The notes under the pieces are model-generated. The model saw only the letters and a program-made list of their open reading frames with translations. It did no database searches and was not told the DNA's origin. From the NCBI GenBank assembly GCA_022560025.1, contig JAFISE010000066.1, positions 1 to 64,000 on the forward strand: a stretch of DNA of 64,000 bases. The letters are read 5' to 3'. The first letter of the stretch is position 1. Each line of letters opens with the position of its first letter. Both the position numbers and the translations under genes were made by a program. Positions 1 to 11,004 of the stretch are shown here, one piece after another. The stretch comes from Stagonosporopsis chrysanthemi. Lineage: Eukaryota; Ascomycota; Dothideomycetes; Pleosporales; Didymellaceae.

Positions 1-437
1 TACTTGCAGCAAGAATTGGTGTCCGTTAGAGAACAGAAACAGGCAGGGCACGCGTTGTTTACTTGAGAAGCACGCTGTGAGCAATTTAACCTGATTAGGG
101 AGTAGATCAAACGCGTTTCCACAGTCACCACGACGTTAGTGAAAGCCACCCCGTTGGCGCAGGCTCTCACAACAGATATAAGCCTAGTAACAATCCGATT
201 CGCCTAGTTATCGTTACTAGAGAGCTTGCCCAGGACAGATAAGTGCGGGGTGGCTGACATAGGTTGTGCAGCAAAACCCAAATAGAGGTTGACAACAGTG
301 AAGGAAGACTAGAGTCTCAGGACGGATGGGAGTCAGATGTGTTTTACGCCTTCCTAAAGTTTGAACCTTCATGGCACAAGAATTTTCCTTACAATTTTGC
401 AGAATCAGGGACGATCTGCCTACAAGGAGGGGGGTAA
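1..437 (+). mobile_element. Possible 3' internal end of an LTR retrotransposon
   Basis: This sequence has normal base composition and lies directly before an LTR-like unit. Its last bases (424-437) are the purine-rich run aaggaggggggtaa, placed where the polypurine tract of an LTR element should be. A short open frame reads from position 1 to a TGA at 64-66 and could be the tail of a polyprotein, but it is too short to identify. The rest of the element would lie left of the window. The polypurine run is seen directly; the assignment to an LTR element is inferred from position. Confidence 0.35.
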
Positions 438-715
438 TGTAAGAACAAGCCGAGTTCTTCAAGCCCATCTTACATTACCTGACAACTACCCGACTCAGAT
501 CCGTCTTCCAACTGCTCCTCGGTACAGTCTTCCCCGAGCTTCCAGGTATAAGAGGGGAAGCCTCTACAGAGTTCAGATAGATAGTTTTGAAGTATCCTTT
601 CGTACAAGACCTATAGGAATAGAGATCTAGTCCTGCAGTTTATCCCAGTGCTCCCATACACCTCGTAGCGGATAGCTATGCGATTCGGACCCCTCTAGCA
701 TCCTGTGTCGTTACA
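438..715 (+). repeat. LTR-like unit, unmutated copy
   Basis: The 278-bp unit starts TGTAA and ends TTACA, the TG...CA inverted ends typical of LTRs. A purine-rich tract sits directly upstream and a TATA-like ggtataagagg lies in its middle. The next 277 bp are a second copy of it without any gap. This copy keeps its C and G bases while the second copy has lost them. No coding function is proposed for the ORF that crosses it. Confidence 0.55.
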
Positions 716-992
716 GTAAGAACAAGCCTAGTTCTTTAAGCCTACTTTATATTACCTAACAACTATCTAACTTAGATCTATCTTCTAACTACTCTTTAGT
801 ACAGTCTTCTCTAAGCTTCTAGGTATAAGAAGAAAAGCTTCTACAGAGTTTAGATAGATAGTTTTAAAGTATTTTTTTATACAAGACCTATAGAAATAAA
901 GATCTAGTCTTATAGTTTATCTTAGTACTTCTATATACTTTGTAGCAGATACCTATGCAATTTAGACCTCTCTAGCATCTTGTATTATTATA
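716..992 (+). repeat. LTR-like unit, RIP-mutated copy
   Basis: This unit aligns without gaps to 439-715. My hand alignment gives about 56 differences. About 53 are C-to-T or G-to-A relative to the upstream copy, one is T-to-C and two are transversions. That asymmetry is the classic signature of repeat-induced point mutation. The unit begins exactly where the first ends (ttaca/gtaag) and lacks the initial T of the TG end. It marks the left edge of a RIP-mutated block reaching about 6388. Confidence 0.7.
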
Positions 993-1962
993 AAAGCTTA
1001 CTCTCTAATAAGAAAAAAAGCTTATAGTATATATAAAAGAGCTTACTACTTATTATATACTACTTATAAAAAAGATAATACAAAATTTTATATTATCTAT
1101 AGCTAAGAAATATATAAGCAAGAGCTAGGTTACTTAGTTTATTAACAACTACTCTATCTATCTTATCTCTTAATACTTAATAGGTATAGATACTAATTAT
1201 TACAATACTAATTCATATTAAAAGTATAAGCTTTACTTTAACCTACTATAATATAAGATTACTAAATATAAAGTTTATAGCTACTATATATATAATATAG
1301 ATAAAAAGAGCTTTATAATTAGATTACTACTAGAACTAAACATATGTTTAGTAAGCAGATAAAAAAAAAAAGAAAAGTTAAGGTATTACTTTAAGATAGT
1401 AATTGTACCTAAGTTATACTACTAGCCTATGTGTGTAATAATAAGATAGTACTACTACTAAGCTTTTTTTATAAGTCTACTAATAGTACTTTGTAATTAA
1501 GCTAGATAAAAGAGATAGAGCTAGAGGTATACAATGTACTTGTTTTCTTTTTACTTACTAGCTAGACTAACAATAATATAGGCCTTGCTTAGCTTTAATA
1601 GGTGTTTAATTACTTTACTAAGACTAAGGCATAAAGAAAGTAGTATCTTCTAATCCTTAACAGCTATAGATTCTATATAATAATAGACTTTATTAACTAC
1701 TATAATTAAAATAAAATACTCTTAGCTATTTATTCTTTTTACTTAACTTACACGCTGCAGCTATTAGATATAGTATTGTTTAAGCCTCTCTTAACTGCGT
1801 ATTTAAAAAAGCTTACAACACACCTCTATAATAGCTAGAGACTATTAGTAATTAAGAAGAGTAACTTCTTCTACCTATTCTAGAAAGCCTAAATAAGCAC
1901 GTTTACTTAAAGGTTAATACTTAAGTCTTTTAAAGCAATAAGTATAGCGCCCTTCTAACCTA
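993..1962 (+). pseudogene. Fot1/pogo-type transposase, 5' part (RIP-degraded)
   Basis: This is the front part of a DDE transposase of the Fot1/pogo (CENPB-like) group, which cuts and pastes DNA elements flanked by inverted repeats. Despite many stops, conserved blocks can be read. Around 1125 the frame gives KSxVTxFI, like the end of the CENPB-type helix-turn-helix. Around 1280-1326 it gives YIYNIDKKSFII, matching the usual NxDEKGF block. Around 1740-1800 it gives YTLQLLDIVLFKPL, matching the usual THxLQPLDVxxF block. Nearly all stops are TAG or TAA, as expected from RIP. The gene is cut at 1962 by the LINE and resumes at 6298. The N-terminal end is not resolved and may be truncated by the LTR-like units. 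Confidence 0.7.
1949..1962 (+). repeat. LINE target-site duplication, left copy
   Basis: The 14-mer gcccttctaaccta occurs here and again at 6298-6311. Between the copies lies the LINE. On both sides the sequence reads as transposase, so the duplication marks the insertion point inside that gene. Confidence 0.8.
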
Positions 1963-4900
1963 TACTAAATACTAACTTTTTAATTTTTAGGTCTTTTTTC
2001 TAGAAGCTCTAAAAATCCTAGCAAATTAACTAAGCTTACTATAGTAACTCTAAAGACATGTTTAACTTCTCTTGTACTCTTTGTACAACGTGCAAAGAGG
2101 TGCGTAGTAAAGATAATAGAGTTTTCTACTCCTTCTAGCTCTCTAACTTCTTAGCACATAGGGTCTCTAGACCTTAAGTCTCTTTAACACCTTAATAACT
2201 GCGCCTTAGAACAGCTCTAGAAGGTTCTAAACTATTAGGCCTTTCTTTTAAGCAGCTTAAACTCTAGTAAGAGTGCTTTTAAACTCTAAGTCTCTAATAC
2301 TGTCTAATACTATATTACTAAGACTTAGGAGATTACTTAGCTATAGAACACTATTACTACTGTCTTTGCAGTAGCTGTAGATTATTATATAGAAGGCTAT
2401 TCTAACCTTTAAGAAGCTAAGATTGCTATAAAACTATAGTAGAAAGTTATTAAAGCTCTAACTTCCTTTTCTTAAAGCAATTCTCTTCCTAGCTCTTGCT
2501 AGAGCAGTAACACTAATTAAAGCAACTCTAGAAGCTAAGAATTAAGACGCTGCTCTTAGGCAGACGTAGCTAGAGACCTCTAAAACATAGTGCTAAGCAA
2601 GAGTAGTAGTAGGCTCTTAAACTCTACTAGGTTCTAGCTTAACCTGCCTTCTAAGCTAAAGAAAGACATTTAAATTTTTGTTATAATCTCTAAGTTATTA
2701 GTATAATTATAGCAACTTTCTTTCTTTATAATAAGACAAGCAGTATATAAGAGTATAGAAAGAATTACTCTTTAAAATATCTTTACTATATTGCTAATTA
2801 ATACAGGCTAGGTAATTACACTAGTAAACAAAATAATTAGGAATTAACTTTTAACTTAAAGAAACTAAAAGCTTATAGTAAAAGCTCTAGGCAGAAAGGT
2901 AATTAAGATCTTAGAACACTAGATTAACTACGCTGTGCAAAGAGTACCTAGCTCTTTCTAGACTTTAGACAGTACTAAACTACTTGCTACTACTTAGCTA
3001 GTAAAAAAAGAAGTCTGCTTGCAAACAAGCAAGCAGCTAGTTAGCTGCAGGCTTTTATACTATAGAGCTAACTAGAATAGACTTACTATATAGATTATAT
3101 TATATAAAAAGCTAGTCTGCTTATTCTAGCTTTTTAGTACTAGCTAATTCTTAAAAGAAATCTACAAACACCTTATAATCTAGAAATATAACTTAGGCTG
3201 CTAGTAGTACTGCAATATTACCTACTATATATAAGTTGCTTACTGTGTATACTATAGAAACTATATAGATAGACACTAAGAGCTCTATAGAGTAGACTGC
3301 TACTATAAAGCTAAGTATACTAACTGCTATAGCTTATACCTAGCTAGTTACTCTAACTACTTAGCTACTCTCTGCTAAGTGCATAGATATATAATTAAGC
3401 CTACTAAAGCTAAACTAAATACTGTCTACTATATAGGTAGAGTAATATATTAGTATCTTTATAAGATAGTAGAGGCAACTCTTTACTAGATAATACTATA
3501 GTATAAAGGTACCCTCTTAGAGGCTGCCTAAGAGATCTTAGCTCTTTACTTTCTTTTCTAAAGGCAAGTACCTAAAGAAGATAGTAAAGTAGCTATAATA
3601 GAAACAAGCAGTGCCTTTTAAGCATCTTTACCTACTAATAGCAGAGAAAAAAGACTAAGACAAGCTGCTACAGGCTGTGCAAACCTAAATATAAGAGATA
3701 TATCTGCTAACAGTCTATGCTTACAACTAACTATCTATACTAACTTCTTAACCTTAGAGAGAGAAGATACTAGTATAAGCAATAAACTACTATCTATATA
3801 CTAGAATACTTATATACACTTTCTACTTGTAACAGGTATTAACAGCCTAGCTAGTAGAGAAACTAACTCTGTGTGTGCTAAGCTAATATTAGTAAGAGCT
3901 CTCTTTACTATATTACTATACTAGAAGTAGCTTTTTAAAAGAGTATAGACGTAGTATATATCTAAGAACTCTTTACTTATACTAACTTAAGAACTTCTAC
4001 CTACCTAGGCTACAAATACTTTACACCTATTAGTACCTAGAATACTTTTAATATACTAGGCTTAACCTGCTTTAAAGTAATAATATATATCTATAAAAAG
4101 TACTACTTTAAACTCTAGGCTAGAAAAAGTCTTAATTACTTAGACCTGCTATAAGCTGTTGTAAACAGAGTCTTTATACTAAACTACTACAGACAGCTAT
4201 ATACCTCTAGTATAATATAGTATATTACATATCTAACACTTTCTTAACAGTACCTTATAAGGAGTAACTTTAACGCTAAGTATAAGTCTTTTAACCTAGC
4301 TGCTAACGCAGCTAATAGGAGTGCTAAGCTAGCTAGATAGGCTGCTACTACCTTTATAGACTATATTAATATCTTAGAACAGCTAATATACTAAGTAGGC
4401 TAAGTTATTAACTTTACCTTCTTTAACATCTTATTTACTTAATTATAAGTTAATATAAGCATGTATAATAGTTTAGACTATAAGATAATAATAACTTATA
4501 TTCTTACCTTTATAAAGAGTATACAGTACCTAGATTAATACTACTACTAAGTTGTAGAAGTAAGCTTACCTAAGTTTACAGAGCTTGTTAAGATAAGTAT
4601 TTAGGATATTCTAGACCTACTTAGAGCTTAAGGTACAGCATAGCTTAATAGATATATTATAATACTAACAGAGGTAGTCTAGTACTCTATAAAGACAGCA
4701 GGCAAGCTAGATTACAAGTAAGAACATACTGCACTGTAGTAGACAAAAGAGTGCAAGACAGCCTACTAAGCTTATAAATATACTAGACAGCACTGTAGTA
4801 GCAGTACTCTACTAGAAGAAATATAAGCCTTTAAGATAATAGTTTAATAAGCTAAAAGATAATACTAAAGATATATTCTTAACAATACTAAAGACAGTAA

Positions 4901-6297
4901 GAATCTATTTAAAGTAGTTGCTTAGTACAAGCTTATACTAAACTATTAAAACACTTCTCTTATAATAGATAGTAAAACAATATCTAACTTTTTAAAGAAA
5001 GCAGAGGCACTTTAAAAGATAAAGAAAAGTAAGTTACTTATAGCTTTGTAGTATATTAAAATAGAAAGCAACTGCAGACTAGATACAGCTTACTCTACTT
5101 TACTGCGCACGTCTTTAATATAGAAGCTATTAAGGTATAGAAAGGCTTCTAACATACTATTAGACAGCTAGTACTTTACACTTGCTAAATCTAGCTATAT
5201 ATAGACAGTACCTTAGTTATATAGTGCTTTAAAAGTGTTATACTTTTTACCTTATAATAAGCCTTCTTAGAGTGCTATAGTGCTATAAAGACACATAACA
5301 TCTTTATTAAATAGGCTTCTAGATACCTAGGTATTAAAGGAAACAAAGCAGTAGATAGACTTACTAACCTAGAAGCCTAGTACCTATTACCCCTAACTAG
5401 AAAGGCAGCTATACTTACACTCTTAGGTATTAAAACAATAGCCTGTAAGATACTTTAACACACATAACAGACCTAGTAGTCTAATAAGAAGACTAAGCTC
5501 TCTAAGTAGTATAAGAGCTAAGACTTAGACTATACACTATGTAGTAGTCTAAAGGAGCTAGACTTACTAAGAGCTACTTTAGCTAGGCTCTTTTCTATTT
5601 AATCTATATATAGAGACTTTACCTAGTACTACTAAAAGTATAACTATAAAGATAAAAACCTTACCTACTTATATAGACAAGACAAGACACTAAAGCACCT
5701 TGTATTTTACTGTAAGACTCTAAGAACCTTTAGCTAATAGCTGCTTTAACTACTTATACTGCTATCTAGCTAAGCTAAGAGCTTATTGTATACTATAGAG
5801 CTAATTAAAGATCTAGAGGCCTTTAAAGCCTTTGTCTAGCTTACACAATACTATACTAAGATCTGCTTCTATTAGCTTTTATAGCTTTGTAACAGTAACA
5901 AGCAATACAGTACTTAGTAGAAGTAGGTCTAGTATATTAGCTGCAAAGCCTTGTCTTTTTTTTTTTTTTTTTTTTTCTCTTCTTATCTTCTTTCTTATAT
6001 ATATACACTTACTTACTTTTTTTTTCTTTCTTTTTCTTACCTTAGTATATAGATACCTTAAAATATAAGGAAATTACCCTAATATATATATATTACTTAG
6101 TCTCTCTAACTAGAAGGGGAGCTGTAGCTCTAAAATAGTAGCAATACCTATATAGGCAAGAAATGCTTTCTAAGGTAGTGTGTTAGCACTAGAATTCTAT
6201 AGCTTAGCACGTCGTATATACTCTTTAGGAGGCAAGATAGTAGACTTTATCTCTATTAACTAGACGTAAAATAAATACTAACTAACTAACTAACTAA
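1963..6297 (+). mobile_element. Tad1-type LINE retrotransposon, RIP-degraded
   Basis: This 4.3 kb non-LTR retrotransposon is riddled with stops. Around 3190-3400 a series of Cys codons is spaced like the CCHC zinc knuckles of a LINE ORF1 protein. Around 5310-5385 the frame gives YLGIKGNKAVDRLTNLEA, which matches the GxxGNExAD block of the LINE-borne RNase H domain (a TAG stands where a Trp is usual). At about 5680-5720 a KTLKHLVFYC-like block matches the C-terminal zinc region. The 3' end is a simple (ACTA)n tail at 6277-6297, and a run of 21 T lies at 5956-5976. The 14-bp target-site duplication defines both ends. Typical Tad1 elements are longer, so this copy may be 5'-truncated. The RT catalytic motif is too mutated for me to place. 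Confidence 0.7.
6277..6297 (+). repeat. (ACTA)n tail of the LINE
   Basis: Five tandem ACTA units end exactly at the right-hand target-site duplication. Simple-repeat 3' tails are known for several LINE families and mark the 3' terminus of this insertion. Confidence 0.75.
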
Positions 6298-7060
6298 GCC
6301 CTTCTAACCTAACATTATCTTTTACTACTTTGCTAAGCCTTCTCTTTAGGCCTCTAATACTAGCAGAAGCTCTTCTTTAACTTATTCTGGCAAAGATTGG
6401 CTCAAAATAGAGACCCTACTGCGCAAGGTGGCTAAGGATGAGAGCAGTAAGGAGCTGAGGAAGATCAGCCGCTCCCTCCACCACATCTCAGTCCAAAACC
6501 AGCTACTCCACCATGAGATAGCAGGCCTAAAAGAGGTTCTTAAGACTCAGAAGAAGCACAAGAAGAAGAGCAAACCTCTTGACTTCTAGGAACCTGAGGA
6601 GTATCACGGTGGAGCAGTGTTTTACTCTCCTCGTAGGATTGATAAAGCACGCCAGTATGAGCAAGCAAAACAACAAGAAGCTGAGGCAGAAGAAGCTAGA
6701 AAAGCAGAGATGGCTGAACTCAGGCACGCCAATAAGCTATACAAGGAGCGAGTAGCTCAGGAGAAGCGTGAGCAGCGGGCAAGGGAGAAGGAAGAGAAAG
6801 ACTGTGTCAAAGCCAAGAAGGCAGAAGAAGTAGCCAAACGCAAGGCTGAAAAAGAACGTCAGAAGCAAGCTCATGACGCCCAGGAAGCTATACAATTGTC
6901 CCAAAGAGGCAATAAGACAGCTTCAAAAGCTTCTGTAGTAAAAAAGAAGCCTGCGCGTCGTAGTGTAGGTGCGCGTAGTCACCCAAAGCCTGTAACGCCT
7001 CCTCTACCTGCGCGCACCTACACTACCCGCAGCGGCCGCACAGCCACTTTATATAAATAG
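6298..7060 (+). pseudogene. Fot1/pogo-type transposase, 3' part (mostly clean)
   Basis: This is the C-terminal part of the transposase interrupted at 1962. From 6389 the frame is well preserved: KISRSLHHISVQNQLLHHE is followed by a Lys-rich stretch, then EYHGGAVFYSPRRI and a long Lys/Glu/Ala helix. The protein ends in a basic Pro/Arg tail (stop 7058-7060). This order is the usual C-terminal tail of Fot1/pogo transposases. One in-frame TAG at 6587-6589 breaks it, probably a former CAG. The ATG at 6617 lies in the same frame, but the upstream frame shows this is not an independent gene. Unlike the front part, this segment is not RIP-saturated; the change is abrupt near 6388. The sequence to about 7215 (cacgcgaatccgggcgtcac) may hold the terminal repeat. 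Confidence 0.75.
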
Positions 7061-9289
7061 TTTATATAGAGAAACTTTGTCGCATAAGTCTATAGAACAG
7101 ACTGATAAATTGTTCAACAATAATAGCTATTGTATGTGGCTCTATAACCTCATTTTGTGATGAGCTTCAAGGCTCGGAGCGGGTGTCACGCGAATCCGGG
7201 CGTCACGCGCACAGACACGGTACCCAGCCGCAACCCAGCCACAGTTCACCATCACATTGCAATACTTGGTCACCTACGCCATAGACACAACTCCAACGGT
7301 ACGGAGATCCTGGATTATCTCAATTTGCTGACAGGTACCACATGCTGCGCGTCGGTATCGGTAAACCGAACGCTCCTCTCGAGGTGAGAAGGCAGGCCAC
7401 GACATGAACGCCAGAGTCGATTGAGCTTAGCCTCACCCACCCCACCAGCCCCCGCCTCGCCACTCCACTGCTCTCTTGTGCATCCTCGCTACATTCCGGA
7501 CAGATGCAGTACAACTTTATTTGATTAATTTCAACGTAACGCTTCTTACTCCTGGGAGTAGACTTTTGGCTGCGAGAAAGCGCGCTGTAGCCGCGGCACG
7601 CTTTTCGCCGCTGGTGTCTACTCGGCTTCCAGGCATCAAGCAGCAAGGCCTGTGCTGCAGATTTTCTGCTTCTGTACTAATCCGCCAGGGAATGATTGAG
7701 CAAGGACCGTCAATTTGAGGTTGCAGCGCTGGAGATGGCTTACGCGATCTCGAGGGCAAAAACGCGTTATGCCCAAAACAGCTCACAGTAAAGAACCAAA
7801 GCATGCATTCACGTACAGCCACGAATGTATGCTTCGCAATGGTGCTTATATGAGAAAGGAAAGAAAAGATGCCTCACTGGGATGTATTCTCCCTGCTGTG
7901 TGTGCGCGGAGATTGCTTCAGGCTCTGAGAAGCATGACCAGATATCAGCATCAGGCAGGAAACACGAGTCCATCAGACTGCTAGAAGTGCCGTCTCGGTC
8001 TATGAAACAGGCCAAAGTACTTGCGCGTTTTGTCTCAGAACGCAGGGCAGCACAAAACGCCGATAGCGTGGGCGCTACTGTGTTTCTTCATCCTCGTCTC
8101 GAAGTTCAGCTTGTCATTGTAGGACCCCCAAACCATCGTTGTGTAGGTCTTCTTGAACGCGGTACAGTCAGACCAACAAGATCGTGGTTCTTCAGTCTTC
8201 CACGGACATGTTCACCACACTCAAGTCCCAGCATCCTTCCGCCGCAAATGTCCGCGGCTGGGTTGATTTTCGAGTGGGACATGCACATCCGCCTATTGTC
8301 CACGTCGTGAGTATTCTTACGCATTGCCAATGTCATGGTGATGGGCATTCTGTGCTTCACCCCCTTATGCAGAGGTGCATAGATTCTGACATCTGTGCAT
8401 TAGGCTCTGCTATCAAGCCAGCAACATCCCTTACTTAGGCGCACCGTTGAGGGCTTGCGGGTGGAACACAGTCATGTAAAGTCAAAGCGCATGAGCGAGC
8501 TTGTAGCCATTCACATCGTGAACAACGCAAAACGCTTCGCCAATCACTCTGTTACTGCAGAAGCTGCACTCCGTGATGCGGACCCACCCTGATTCATGCT
8601 GCCACTGCAGGATAGAGTCAGGGAGCTAAGGAAGGTGCAGGGTGAGGGTGGCGCCCGCGTCGTGCAACTAGTAGGAGCGCCATACGAATTCAAGAGCCAA
8701 GCAGCCAAACGTACCGCGGCGGTTGAGATTGGTTGTGATTGTGGGTCAAGTACTTTGCTGTTCCTGTCTCAGCGCAACAAAGCCCTGTCTGGCGCCACTC
8801 GGCGGTTCTTGCTGTGATTGGCATCACCGAATAAAGAAATTCTTGTCCGCGATAAGGCTGGGCTGCGATGGCTGCACTATAGATCTCAAAGCATGCGAAA
8901 CATCTCTTCTACTCACAATTCACAACTGGCTTGCATGGACGCTTGCAAGGTTGCTTGTAGAAGCAATCGCACATTTGAGCTGTGTCATTGTTCAGCCACC
9001 CTGAGCCTCCTTCCAAGATGCTAAACATAGGAACCCTCGTGGCCCTACACTCTATCCATTGTTCACTGCAATACATGCCACCGCGAACATGAGGACCGAT
9101 CACCATGGCTAGTGAGTTTGCAACTTCGACCCAGGTGGCTGCGCTCTCACGACAAACGACTCGAGCATGGACAAGTCGGGCGCGATCTTTCCGTTGCCAA
9201 TGGTGCTCTTCAGTCCGGCAATCCCAATCCTGAAGCCTAGTGCAGCCACAATGCCGTGTTCAGAATGGACTCATCAAAAGTCTTGTCGT
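7061..9289. other. No convincing gene
   Basis: Base composition is normal and only short overlapping ORFs occur on both strands. None has a recognisable motif or a coherent exon structure. The first 150 bases may belong to the end of the pogo-type element. Confidence 0.4.
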
Positions 9290-10330
9290 TATGTACGCTC
9301 TGGCGGGATTACGCCCTCCACCTCCATCGCAACGTAGTGATCAATCAGGAGAAGTGCTACGCCTATGTCTAGGGGCCGGTGATGAATTCTTGCACGGCAT
9401 GTATTCGTGCATCGAAGAGGCCTGGGGTAGCCGTCCTGCGGCGTTATGCATTTCAAAGCATCACCTGGGTTTGCCACTTAGCGGCATCACGGCACGTCTT
9501 GGATCTCTCAATATTCATCTCATCTTCATCAGATTAGCCTGCTGTCCAGCGGGTTTTTGCTGCTTCTTGATCCTCCTTTCCCGTGCGGATGTGCACGAAA
9601 TCTTTTACACGTTTTTTCGCACGCCCTAAAAGCGACTTATTGCCCTCTTCTACACTTTGTTCATCCTTCTGATCATCAGCGAGAGCATCCTTCAACATCA
9701 CTGTTGTTGCTTATGGCATCTCAATCGTCTCTCCACTGGGCGTGGTTAGTGCTTGCAATGTGTCCTTTTTTGTCTCGACAATCAAACCTTTGATCTCATC
9801 ACGCTGTGACGTAAGGTATGGGCAAAGTTCAAACCCAGCACATTATTACCCACATACCGCGAACCCGTCGAGATCTGCTCCTTTGTGTCTTCGAACATGT
9901 TTCAGGTTCCCGAATGTGGGACTTGATTCACTGCAGAGAGACTTTCGCATGTTGATCCACTTTGTCCTCGATACGAACGGCCCCGTCGGCCACAATGCGG
10001 AGCTCACACCGCCCCTGCTCGTTCTAAGAAGATATCAACTCCTTGATTTGCTGCATGTGCGTCAGGATTTATACGAGATCATGACCTTTGCAGCCTTCTG
10101 CTAGCAGATCTTTCTGGAAGCTGGAAAGGCGATGCTCCAAGCCGCGTAACAGGTCACGATCTCCGTCTTGCCCGACGTAGAGTGCTGATGATGGTGTTGG
10201 ACCATTCTCGACATGGTCTTCAAGTGTATGCTGAATATGGGCCAATGCATGTTCGAGCTATCGTAGATCTGATTGCGCAATGGGGCGAGTTCCGGGATCT
10301 GCACACTCACAAGAGACACAGATCTCATTC
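9290..10330 (-). pseudogene. Minus-strand coiled-coil relic
   Basis: Read on the minus strand, several stretches look like protein but lie in different frames or are cut by stops. Near 10160-10050 a segment contains LEHRLSSFQKDLLAEG followed by a Lys/Glu-rich helix. Near 9800-9600 there is a segment rich in Asp, Glu and Lys (DEIKGLIVETKKD, then a Lys/Arg-rich part). Near 9400-9310 there is an LLLIDHYVAMEVEG segment. The frames change at least three times, so this is a decayed gene or several fragments. I do not recognise the family; some STAND-type proteins begin with similar helices, but that is only a guess. Confidence 0.3.
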
Positions 10331-11004
10331 CCGATTGAGGTCTGGAAGGTCTGAGGTGTAATGCTATCTTCGTGGTAGAGTATGGTCATACTATCAACAT
10401 TACTAGCACAGTTAACGAGTGTAGACTCCTCTATCTCCTTTCACTCACGGATGTCCATGTAAAACCCGTGATATGTAGGCGCGACGGGTCTGGATTTTAC
10501 GGAGCAGGCGCACCCACGGCGATATTACTATTCTTTCTGCCTCCTCACAATATCGTCCTGTGCAGAGGCCAGGGTGATGGTGTATGTAACTCAAATATAA
10601 GAAGCTTACCTCTACACCTACCGCAATACTCAGGCGCCTTCTCAAGATTCCAGATATCTGAGTTGAGTGGCTCGCGATCAACATACGAATGCATAACGGC
10701 GTATCATCTCTCGTTCCCGGCACAGTCTTCTGTAAGGTCTAAGAAGCAACAGGAAAAATGCTTCATACTCTTCTGCTTGCCGCACTTGCTGGTACTCGCC
10801 TGCCGACATGGTTCCTTCGCACTCACAGAATCAGGGAATGTCAGGGAGCATTTCTTAGCTGACTCAATACCTTTTTGCAGCCGGGTCCACGCAGCAGTCG
10901 CCAGACAGGAATAACCAGGGAAGAACACATTCCATTGATGGTTTTTGGCTAGACACAAACGGTAGGATATTACATGGCCACAGCAGTACGTTGACAAAGA
11001 CCCT
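10331..11004. other. No convincing gene
   Basis: Short ORFs overlap here on both strands. None has a recognisable motif, and the stretch may be promoter or 3' flank of its neighbours. Confidence 0.35.

Noticed and set aside
5832..6068. ORF rich in Phe and Leu
   Set aside because: It is generated by the poly-T run and RIP-mutated LINE sequence.
7157..9106. Many 60-160 aa ORFs on both strands
   Set aside because: They overlap each other, lack motifs and do not combine into exons; they look like chance frames in GC-balanced DNA.
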